Below, in pieces: positions 57,359-64,000 of a stretch of 64,000 nucleotides of DNA (positions are counted from its first letter, which is position 1; the number at the start of each line of letters is the position of its first letter). The position numbers and the translations under genes are program-made. The DNA comes from CAZGOM01 sp964527265 (GTDB taxonomy: Bacteria > Planctomycetota > Phycisphaerae > Phycisphaerales > Phycisphaeraceae). The notes under the pieces are model-generated. The model was not told the DNA's origin. It did no database searches and saw only the letters and a program-made list of their open reading frames with translations. The stretch lies in NCBI GenBank assembly GCA_964527265.1, contig CAZGOM010000004.1, positions 19,858-83,857 on the forward strand, read 5' to 3'.

Positions 57359-57370
57359 CTAATATATTAG
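57359..57370. promoter_or_regulatory. Candidate operator CTAATATATTAG
   Basis: A 12-base perfect palindrome, 25 bases upstream of the amidohydrolase start and about 200 bases downstream of the FCD regulator gene on the same strand. Size and position suit a dimeric GntR protein such as the one at 57568. Confidence 0.45.
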
Positions 57371-57567
57371 ATTGAGGGGCGGATGCAAGGGATAGATGCC
57401 ATGGGAGAAATGGAAGGCGTATGGTTGGGGAAAAACAAGTGGAAGATTGGCAGAGCAGAGGAGCCGCTTCGCATTGTTGCGTAAGTGGAAAGATTGCGGC
57501 TCAGGGTCTTAAAGGCGAGGTGGTGGGCTTCGATCGAGGACTCAACCCACCCTACACTTCATGCGAA

Positions 57568-58287
57568 TTATTTTTTGCGGGATTCGGCGGGGTCGACGCC
57601 GGAGAGGATGTGGTGGCGCATGGTTTGGGAGGCTTGGGTGAAGTCGCGGGATTTGATGGCGTTTGCGAGGGTGGCGTGGGAGACGTCGCCCATGGTGGGA
57701 ATGATGGTGACGGTTTCGGGCCGGTCGATCCATGCGCGGATGCATTCAGCGACGACGCGGTGGTCTTTGAGGGCGCGGACGATCCAGCGGTTGCCGCTGG
57801 CGTTGGCGATGGCGACGTGGAAGGAGATTTCAGCTTCGTAGATTTCGCGTGGCGTGGTTTTGCCAGCGAGGTAGCTGTCGATTTTTTTGTCGAGTTCCCT
57901 GGCGTGGACGACGAGGGCGTCGAGGGTTTTGTTGTCGGCATTGCGCGAGGCGAGGCCTGCGGCCTCGGCTTCAATGCAGGCGCGCAGGTGCATGATCTGC
58001 AGGTAGTCGGTGTGGGACCAGTGGGAAACGTAGGAACCGGAACGGGGGCGGCGCTCGATGACGCCGGCGTAAGCGAGTTGGTCCAAGGCCATTTTGACGG
58101 GGGCCATGCCCATGTGGAGCATGCGTGAGAGCATGCCTTCGCCCAGGCGCTGGCCGGGCTTGAGTTCCCCTTGCTTGATGAGGGCGAGGATGCGGTCAAC
58201 ACAGAGGTCGACCTGGCGGGTTTGCGAGACCCCGTCAGGCTTTTTCGTTGTGGCTGCGGGTTTGGCGGGGGGCTTTTTGGATGGCAT
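57568..58287 (-). CDS. GntR-family transcription regulator, FCD type
   Basis: 239 residues. A basic, Pro/Lys-rich N-terminal tail (~1-25) precedes a winged helix: VDLCVDRILALIKQGELKPG, GEGMLSRMLHMGMAPVKMAL and ERRPRSGSYV. The C-terminal FCD domain is helical, with LRACIEAEAAGLASRNA, AEISFHVAIANASGN (metal-site His) and the final TMRHHILSGV. Such regulators sense sugar acids or organic acids. The gene is on the same strand and immediately before the amidohydrolase-lyase-sialidase run, which it probably controls through the nearby palindrome. Confidence 0.9.
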   Translation of the reverse strand: MPSKKPPAKPAATTKKPDGVSQTRQVDLCVDRILALIKQGELKPGQRLGEGMLSRMLHMGMAPVKMALDQLAYAGVIERRPRSGSYVSHWSHTDYLQIMHLRACIEAEAAGLASRNADNKTLDALVVHARELDKKIDSYLAGKTTPREIYEAEISFHVAIANASGNRWIVRALKDHRVVAECIRAWIDRPETVTIIPTMGDVSHATLANAIKSRDFTQASQTMRHHILSGVDPAESRKK

Positions 58288-58374
58288 GGAGATGAATGAA
58301 GGTTTTAGAGCCGGAAATTAAGAGGCGAGGAGCAGGATAATAGTTAAAGGAGGCGGCCTATTGAGATTGTGTTC

Positions 58375-58424
58375 GCACGAGCAAGACACACCGTAGTCCG
58401 CGGACGGTCTACAGTGTGCCACCC
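58375..58424. repeat. GTGTG/CACAC hairpin repeat, copy 4
   Basis: GCACGAGCAAGACACA, then CACACCGTAG with CTACAGTGTG, an inner CCG/CGG, and GCCACC. It lies 5 bases behind the stop of the secreted protein gene at 58430. Confidence 0.7.
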
Positions 58425-58429
58425 GGGGA

Positions 58430-59695
58430 TTATTTGGTTTTGCGTTTGCGGGTGAGGGGGTCGTTGGTGATTTCCTTGGCGTCGATGAATCCGCCGCCGT
58501 CCTTGAGCATTTTGGTCATGTGGAAGACGTAGTCGGAGAAGTTGCGCTTCTGGCCGCCGTAGTCGACATAGCCGAGGGATTCCATGGCGCGGCCGGCGCC
58601 TTCGAGGGTGGTGCTCATGTCATTCAAAGTAGCTTGGTCGTAGAGGTTGAGCGCGCCTTCGAAGCTGGCCTTGTAGAGGTAGGCGAGCATGTCGAAGGCG
58701 ATGGGGTTTTTGGCCTGGGCTTGTTTGGCGATTTCGCGGGCGACGAGCTTGGCCATTTCGGGATCACCGCATTTGACGAGGTAATAGAGGAGTTCGCCTC
58801 GGTACTGGCGGATGATGTAGTTCATGTTGCGGACGCGCGCGTTGAAGGCGATGGCGGCTTGATCGACGACGCGTTTCCACTTGTCTTCGAGGGCCTTGTT
58901 GTCTTCGACGCGTTGCTTGTAGGCGGCAGCGCTGGATTCGTAGGCGGCTTTTTGATCGGCGGTCATGTACTTGAGGGATTCGGGGACGGCCAGAACGCGC
59001 TGGAAGGGCGGGAAGCCGATGACGACGCGGCCGTCAGGGGGATTACCGACGGCTTTGTGCCAGGCGTCGTAGGCTTCCTGGGGGTCGTAGTACCACTCGC
59101 GGCGGCCTTCGACCTTGATGTTTCCGGGAATGCGTTTGATGAGGGCGACGAGGCGCTTGCCCATTTCGGCGCGGTCATCGATGGTGGCCTTATCCAGAGC
59201 CCAGAGCAGGTGCCAGCGGATGTAGGTGTCGCGGTATTCGTTGCCGGTGAAATTGGCGGCCATGCGGTCGAGGACGTCGAGGCACATGTCTTCGGTGAAA
59301 TCTTTGACGAGGGGGTGAGGACGGCTGAATTTAGGGTTGTTTGCGGACGTGGGGAGGGCTTTGAAGTCGTCAAGGGCGAGGGCTTCGAGTTTGAGCTGGT
59401 CAACGGCGGTGTTGATGATTTTGGTGCGTTTGGCTTTTTCGGCGGCGAAGTTTGGGCGGTTTTTGCGGGGGTCTTCAAAGGTTTCGATGGGGAGGTTTGA
59501 TTTGTCGTCGTCGGACTTGGCGACATCGCCAGTTTTGGCAGCGTCGGCGGGTTTGGCTGGGGCAGCGGGAGGGGTGGCTGGGGCGGCTGGAGTTGCCGGT
59601 GCAGCGGCTTTGTCTTGCGCCCATGAGATGCCAGCGCCCAGCGAGAGGAGGGTGAGGAGGGCAATGGAGAGTGAATGGAGCATATTGCGGCGCAT
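58430..59695 (-). CDS. Secreted protein of unknown function
   Basis: 421 residues: signal peptide (LHSLSIALLTLLSLGAGISW, cleavage after AWAQ), an Ala/Pro-rich linker (AAAPATPAAPATPP...), then a mostly helical domain (AMLDKATIDDRAEMGKRLV, YIIRQYRGELLYYLVKCGD, EMAKLVAREIAKQAQAKNPI). GGAGG lies 7 bases before the ATG at 59695, preferred over the longer frame. The C-terminal KEITNDPLTRKRKTK is basic. No family is recognised. The gene is alone and is bounded by a repeat on its 3' side. Confidence 0.72.
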   Translation of the reverse strand: MRRNMLHSLSIALLTLLSLGAGISWAQDKAAAPATPAAPATPPAAPAKPADAAKTGDVAKSDDDKSNLPIETFEDPRKNRPNFAAEKAKRTKIINTAVDQLKLEALALDDFKALPTSANNPKFSRPHPLVKDFTEDMCLDVLDRMAANFTGNEYRDTYIRWHLLWALDKATIDDRAEMGKRLVALIKRIPGNIKVEGRREWYYDPQEAYDAWHKAVGNPPDGRVVIGFPPFQRVLAVPESLKYMTADQKAAYESSAAAYKQRVEDNKALEDKWKRVVDQAAIAFNARVRNMNYIIRQYRGELLYYLVKCGDPEMAKLVAREIAKQAQAKNPIAFDMLAYLYKASFEGALNLYDQATLNDMSTTLEGAGRAMESLGYVDYGGQKRNFSDYVFHMTKMLKDGGGFIDAKEITNDPLTRKRKTK

Positions 59696-60273
59696 GGACA
59701 GCCTCCGTGGCGACCGGTGAAAACGAAGCCGGGTCAACTGATTATGACTACGTTATCCGAATTAAGGTTCAAGGCAAAATGGATTGATATGTTGGTGGAG
59801 GTGGGTGGGCGGCTTAATTGTAGTTATAAATAACTATTGTATAATTATTGAATTTATTTGGGTATTGATTTTGTTTAATGGAACAAAAAGATCTATTAAA
59901 TGGAATATTTTGTAGTTTGTTTATATTTTTGTTGTGAGGGGTGAAGTCGACGGGGACGGCATGGGCAGGAAGGGGGCGAGCGTGCCCTCAGAGGGGCGCC
60001 GGGTGTTCGGGTGGTGTGTGGGTATGGGGAAGATGTCTGGGGCGCGTCTGAGGGCGTTTCAGGGATTTAGGAAACGTGGGCGGGCCGGGGGGTGTCTGGG
60101 TGATGCTAAGAGGGGGAGGGCTTACTTATGTTGGTGGTATTGATAAATGGTATGGGGAGCAGGTAGAGAAGTTTGTTGATTGACGGGTCTGGGGGTGGGG
60201 TTTAATGTTCGAGGCGTGATTGGGAAGATCAAAGGACTTTCGGGCCGAGCGGTGCGGCCGGGGAGAATTGTGA
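59696..60273. other. Divergent A+T-rich gap between two secreted-protein genes
   Basis: 578 bases without a credible gene. The part 59815-59935 is strongly A+T-rich and holds runs such as TAGTTATAAATAACTATT, an 18-base region with 2-fold symmetry; it probably contains promoters for one or both flanking genes. The rest is G-rich with short unlikely frames. Confidence 0.6.
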
Positions 60274-62604
60274 ATGGCAAGCGCATACGGCGGGCGGCGG
60301 GCTGTGGTGGGTTTGGCTTTGGTGTTGATGGCCGGGGGGATGGCGTTTGGGGCGGGCGAGCCTGGAAAGGGTGCGGATGCTGAGGTGGAGGTGGCGGAGG
60401 GGGTGACGGCGAAAGAGGCGCAGGCGTGGAACGAGAAGTTCAAAGAGTTGATGAGAGAGAAGAAGTTTGATGTGATCGACAGCTATGCGGGGGGAAATGC
60501 GTACATGTTCACGGTGCGGATTCCGTCGATGGAGATGTCGGCGGTGGTGATGCGGGATGGGGAGCGTTATCGGATGTTTGTGATTCGAGACGATAAGGTC
60601 CGGATGGTTGCTTCGGAGGGAAAAGTGGTGGGGGTGGGTGAGGAAGGTGGCAAGGGCGTGTTGCAGGTGTGCAGGGAGATGGGTGTTTCGGCAGTGGTGG
60701 AATACAGTGAAAACGGACTGACCTTAAAGGCGGGGCCGGATGCGAAGGCTGGAAACAAGGGGGTTTTCCGGCTGGGTTTTTCAGACCTGCTGAAGGAGCA
60801 CGCTTTGAAATACAACCTTTTGTACTTCAAGCAAAAGGGGCAGGTGTTGAATGTGATGAGCAAAGGGCCGCGCAACACGATGGTGGTGAACTACGACCTC
60901 GGGATGGACGCGGTGCGGGATTTTTCGATGTTGACGCCGGACGGGAAAGTGGTGCTGGCGGTGGATCAGTTCATGCGGCTGCCGACGGGGACTGTGCGGA
61001 GCGGAATGAAGATTCCAGCTGGCGGGAAGACTGCCGATGAGGATGTGATGGTGGTGGAGCGCTCAGGCCCTGGAACTGAGAAGGCGTTGGATGAATCGGT
61101 GGGGCGTCTGCGAACCTCGCGGGACAAGACGCTGGAGGAGAAGGCGGGCTATGCGCTTAACGTGCTTTATCTTTTGGAATTGCGCGATCTGGCGACGTTG
61201 CGGAGCGTGATTCTGGTTCGCGACCGGATGGCGAATGCGTTGCTGAGCGATGGTTTAAAGCCTGCGGAACTGGATCGGTTATTTCGGGCGGTGGTGAGGC
61301 CTTTGCGGATGGTTCGGCTGAATGGGTCAGAGGGGAAATATCTGAACCGGGTTGGGGCAGTGCTTGGTCAGAAGGTGGTGGGTGAGAATGCCGGACTGGT
61401 GCTGCAGAGGCAGCTTTTGCTGGCGGATGGATTTTTGAGCAGCGAAGAGGCGGGGATTCCCGCGGAGAGCCTGACGGGACTGGATGGGCTTGTTTCACGG
61501 TATCTGGAGGGCGCGCCGGGGTGGATAGCGCCTGCCAAGGGAACAGGATTTGCGGAGAAGGAGGGGATGCCGTCGTGGGCGGTGCTGATGGGGAGGATGA
61601 AGTCGGGGGCGTTTAAGGGGATGGAACCCAAAGAACGGCGCGGCCTGGTGGAAGGGGCGCTGCTGGAGTTGGAGGTATATAGCGGGGATTACCTTTCAAC
61701 GGCGCGGGTGTTGTCGAATCTGCTCAAGGATGCGGAGGTGAGAAAAGGGGTGGAGGAAGCGATTAACGCGCGGCTGGAGAAGGAAGATGCACGGGGGGCG
61801 GATAAGCTGCTGAGAGTGATATTGAGGGAGGACGCGGATGCTGCCAATCGGGCGTGGCTGGCGGAGGTGACGAAATCAACGCTGGCGGGGTTGAAGCCTT
61901 ATTCGCTGACGCAGGAGAGCTTGAAACTGATGGTGGAGATCAACAATGCGCAGGGGATGGGTGCGACGACGACGGCGCTGGCGCGGAGTTTTTGCCTGCG
62001 GCCTGATCGGCAGGAGATCCTGGGGTTGGATGAGAACGGGAAGCCGGATTTCGTCACATTCATCAAGGCGATGGTGGGGACGGGATATGAGACGATCATT
62101 ACGCAAATAAAGGGCAAGACACCCCATGCAGTCAGCCTGCTGACGCTGGCTGTGGCTTTTAATGCGGATATACCGTGGAAGTGGCGGCGGGAACTTGGGC
62201 GGCGGCTGGGAGGGGTGTTGGCGGAGGAGCCGGATGAAGCGACGCAATCAGGGGCAGCGCTGATGTGCCTTAAAGCGTTTAGATATGCGCCCATGGGGCT
62301 GAGGGCAGGGGCGCTGGAAGGAGTGAGGACGTATTGCTTGTCGGCGAAGACGCCGTATTGGGCGATGGCGTTTGAGGTGTTGCTGGAGGAGACGGATTGC
62401 GGTGAGCTGCTGAAGGTAACTGGGGCGAAGGACTTTAATGGGGCGCTGAAAGTATTGGATGGGGATGCGTTTGTGAAAGCCCATGAGGGGGAATTGAGGG
62501 CGTTGGCGGAGAAGGTGAAAGCGCCCAAGGGGGAGTTGTGGCTGGAGGAGAAGGGTCGAGAGAAGAAAGAAAGTGAGCGGAAAGAAGGAGAGGCGGTGCG
62601 GTAG
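60274..62604 (+). CDS. Large secreted protein of unknown function
   Basis: 776 residues: signal peptide (RAVVGLALVLMAGGMAFGAG), then an N-terminal domain of strand/helix type (KKFDVIDSYAGGNAYMFTVR, RYRMFVIRDDKVRMV) up to about residue 250, followed by a long all-helical region (AGYALNVLYLLELRDL, LSNLLKDAEVRKGVEEAINA) and a Lys/Glu-rich tail. No enzyme motif is seen. Two conserved-looking Cys lie in LQVCREMG and SFCLRPD. The gene is isolated; no RBS stronger than GGGGAG is seen before the ATG. Confidence 0.72.
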   Translation: MASAYGGRRAVVGLALVLMAGGMAFGAGEPGKGADAEVEVAEGVTAKEAQAWNEKFKELMREKKFDVIDSYAGGNAYMFTVRIPSMEMSAVVMRDGERYRMFVIRDDKVRMVASEGKVVGVGEEGGKGVLQVCREMGVSAVVEYSENGLTLKAGPDAKAGNKGVFRLGFSDLLKEHALKYNLLYFKQKGQVLNVMSKGPRNTMVVNYDLGMDAVRDFSMLTPDGKVVLAVDQFMRLPTGTVRSGMKIPAGGKTADEDVMVVERSGPGTEKALDESVGRLRTSRDKTLEEKAGYALNVLYLLELRDLATLRSVILVRDRMANALLSDGLKPAELDRLFRAVVRPLRMVRLNGSEGKYLNRVGAVLGQKVVGENAGLVLQRQLLLADGFLSSEEAGIPAESLTGLDGLVSRYLEGAPGWIAPAKGTGFAEKEGMPSWAVLMGRMKSGAFKGMEPKERRGLVEGALLELEVYSGDYLSTARVLSNLLKDAEVRKGVEEAINARLEKEDARGADKLLRVILREDADAANRAWLAEVTKSTLAGLKPYSLTQESLKLMVEINNAQGMGATTTALARSFCLRPDRQEILGLDENGKPDFVTFIKAMVGTGYETIITQIKGKTPHAVSLLTLAVAFNADIPWKWRRELGRRLGGVLAEEPDEATQSGAALMCLKAFRYAPMGLRAGALEGVRTYCLSAKTPYWAMAFEVLLEETDCGELLKVTGAKDFNGALKVLDGDAFVKAHEGELRALAEKVKAPKGELWLEEKGREKKESERKEGEAVR

Positions 62605-62786
62605 GGGTATAGGGAGGCGGTTGATGCCGCGCGGATGTTGAAGTGTTGGGGAGAAAGTGAGCTGGGCGTTTGGCGAAGGCTGTGCGATAGCCAATGCTGT
62701 GCGATGGGCAGCCGAGGAGGGATTTTCGGTGGTGAATCGAGAGTTTGGCTTAGGCGGAGGTGCGCCAGACCGACCTATGTGGGAGG

Positions 62787-63083
62787 TTATTTGCCTGGGC
62801 GGGGCTTGATGTTGCCGTTGGGCTCATCAAGCTGGGGAGCGGATTGGGGGACGGGGGCTTGGGGGGCTGGGGGCGTGGAGCCCTGGGCGGTGGGTACAGG
62901 GGGTGTTGCCTGGCGTGCTTTTTCGTCTGCCAGTTCTTTGCGATTGATTTGTGTGTCTTTATGGAAATCGAATGAGAGGCGTACTTTATCGCCACGTATA
63001 TCGACCACACGGATGGTTCCAAGTGGGTTCTTGGGGTCTCCGATGACAATTTCTTCGCCGACGCGTCGTGTAAGTGCAAGCAT
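62787..63083 (-). CDS. csrA: Carbon storage regulator CsrA with a C-terminal extension
   Basis: 98 residues. The first ~55 are a clear CsrA core: MLALTRRVGEEIVIG, TIRVVDIRGDKVRLSFDF (RNA-binding strand near the C-terminal half) and HKDTQINRKELAD. Family members are usually 55-75 residues; here a Pro/Gln/Ala-rich tail of about 40 residues follows (PPVPTAQGSTPPAP...PQLDEPNG). The core binds GGA motifs in mRNA leaders to control translation; the tail may mediate other contacts. No flagellar genes, which often carry csrA, are nearby. Confidence 0.92.
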   Translation of the reverse strand: MLALTRRVGEEIVIGDPKNPLGTIRVVDIRGDKVRLSFDFHKDTQINRKELADEKARQATPPVPTAQGSTPPAPQAPVPQSAPQLDEPNGNIKPRPGK

Positions 63084-63211
63084 GCCGTGTTCTCTTCCTT
63101 GATTATCGGCGCGACGGGCGAGATGGATGAAATTTTCTTTATCGGAACCTTGTCAGCGTACTTTCTGTATGGCTGGCAAGGTGATTGTGCCCGGAGGAGG
63201 ACTATAACAAT

Positions 63212-63469
63212 TCAATGGACGCGTTCAACCCCGGCGATTTCGGGGACTTTTTCGCGGATGTTGCGTTCAATGCCATTGTGGAGGGTGACGGAGCTGGAGG
63301 GGCAGGAGACGCATGCGCCGTGGAGGCGGATACGGCAGATATTTTCTTTTGTGATTTCAACCAATTCGACGTCTCCGCCGTCAGATTGGACGGCAGGGCG
63401 TATGCGGTTGATGACCGCCATGACGCGTTCCTGGAGTGTGGTGGGCTTGATTGTCGATTGTTCGGTCAT
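63212..63469 (-). CDS. NifU-like iron-sulfur cluster scaffold protein
   Basis: 85 residues matching the C-terminal NifU domain: LQERVMAVINRIRPAVQSDG (helix and DGGDVEL core) and the cluster motif GACVSCPSSSVTLHNGIER with a CxxC. This small stand-alone form (NfuA/Nfu type) carries or transfers a [4Fe-4S] cluster to target enzymes such as biotin or lipoyl synthases; BioB is encoded in the same window but not adjacent. The gene is upstream of csrA on the same strand, 128 bases away. Confidence 0.93.
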   Translation of the reverse strand: MTEQSTIKPTTLQERVMAVINRIRPAVQSDGGDVELVEITKENICRIRLHGACVSCPSSSVTLHNGIERNIREKVPEIAGVERVH

Positions 63470-63671
63470 TATCGGCCTCTGTGTGGTCTTATGTGTTTAA
63501 TGATAGTCGGGTCGGGGTGGAAAGGGAAGGGCTGGGGTGTTTGACTTAAGAAGCATGGATTGCTAACCTAGTTTCTCCTTTGGTGGAGCTTCCATCATTT
63601 TTTTGCGTCGGCGCTTTGGCGGCGGTGTTAAAAAGTAGGCCTGTAAGAAGGGCTTAAAGGCTGGAATCGTT

Positions 63672-63743
<72 letters not shown>

Positions 63744-63768
63744 TTGGAGGGATAAACCCCTTCAAACC

Positions 63769-63792
63769 CGCCGGTGTCAAAGCCGGCGTTTT
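63769..63792 (+). terminator. Weak terminator-like hairpin after tRNA-Thr
   Basis: CGCCGG (63769-63774) and CCGGCG (63783-63788) form a 6-bp stem followed by TTTT. It may release part of the tRNA transcripts or act in processing between the tRNA and tuf. Confidence 0.5.
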
Positions 63793-63797
63793 GCACA

Positions 63798-63924
63798 GGT
63801 ACCCTGGCGCGCTCGTGTGAGTGTGGGTGCCTTTAAAAGAGTCGGGTGCGAATCACCCATGTAACCGGGCCGCTACACAAGTGTAGGGTCCCAAAACGAA
63901 AGCCTTACAGGCGGAGAGTTTAAG
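63798..63924 (+). promoter_or_regulatory. Structured leader of tuf
   Basis: Between the tRNA and tuf three hairpins are visible: GGTACCC (63798-63804) with GGGTGCC (63825-63831; one T-G pair), GGGT/ACCC around GCGAATC (63844-63858), which resembles a T-arm, and CTACAC/GTGTAG (63873-63886). GGCGGAGAG then provides the ribosome site of tuf. A processing or translational control role is a guess. Confidence 0.45.
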
Positions 63925-64000
63925 ATGGCAAAGGGTATTTTCGAACGTAAAAAACCGCACGTTAACGTTGGCACCATCGGGCACGTTGACCATGGCAAGA
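63925..64000 (+). CDS. tuf: Elongation factor Tu, N-terminal fragment
   Basis: The first 25 codons of EF-Tu (MAKGIFERKKPHVNVGTIGH, then VDHGK), which reaches the G1 nucleotide-binding loop GHVDHGK as the window ends. EF-Tu brings aminoacyl-tRNA to the ribosome. The ATG at 63925 follows GGAGAG. The gene continues past the window. Confidence 0.97.
   Translation, partial: MAKGIFERKKPHVNVGTIGHVDHGK

Overview
The window reads as chromosomal DNA of a planctomycete, most likely of the Phycisphaerae type. Reasons: scattered single genes with a prepilin-type N-terminus and a short exported body; many exported or cytosolic sugar-degradation genes (BNR sialidase-like proteins, DUF4838, sugar phosphate isomerase/epimerase, Gfo/Idh/MocA oxidoreductases, GH63-like glucosidase); a HYExAFE-motif protein; few long operons; G+C-rich DNA with long antisense shadow frames; and gaps full of short hairpin repeats. 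The phylum call is inference from gene families; no rRNA is present to confirm it.

Layout. 0-3 kb: a partial unknown gene, a ferritin-like protein and two tandem paralogous membrane-anchored proteins. 3-10 kb: ybaB, mtnP, an SGNH hydrolase, a prepilin-like gene, mutS and rplU. 10-17.5 kb: small secreted proteins, bioB, a lipoprotein esterase, a VOC protein, an M42/M20-type peptidase, an ABC ATPase and a basic HTH-like protein. 17.6-23.8 kb: an accessory region with a decayed prepilin gene, a visibly A+T-richer two-gene cassette (large N6-adenine methyltransferase plus a small PD-(D/E)XK-like protein with a 4-base ATGA overlap) and 1.5 kb of nested hairpin repeats ending in a 111-bp MITE-like element. 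23.8-31 kb: a GntR/LacI-type regulator followed by DUF4838, an amidohydrolase, an aspartase/fumarase homologue and a sugar isomerase/epimerase. 31-50.4 kb: mostly single genes (HYExAFE, cyclase, two-component-like oxidoreductases, prepilins, FHA protein, flippase-like protein, cupin, TPR-like membrane protein). 50.4-58.3 kb: a glucosidase and a compact catabolic run (sialidase-like, DapA/NanA-like lyase, amidohydrolase, FCD-type GntR regulator). 58.4-64 kb: two secreted unknowns, csrA, a NifU-like protein, tRNA-Thr(GGT) and the start of tuf.

The most unusual property is the density of short interspersed repeats. At least seven families recur between genes: heptad arrays (GGGTCTN / GAGTCCC types, often as facing inverted pairs around an intrinsic terminator), a two-hairpin element whose stems change by compensatory substitutions, a GTGTG/CACAC hairpin element, a TATTGC hairpin element, REP-like CCCTC hairpins just upstream of start codons, a TACCACTAAGACAC element, and a 120-bp direct repeat. 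Some have become part of reading frames (the ends of two enzymes, a linker of MutS).

The best candidate for an undescribed protein system is the methyltransferase/nuclease-like pair at 18.4-22.3 kb, likely a horizontally acquired restriction-modification or related defence cassette.
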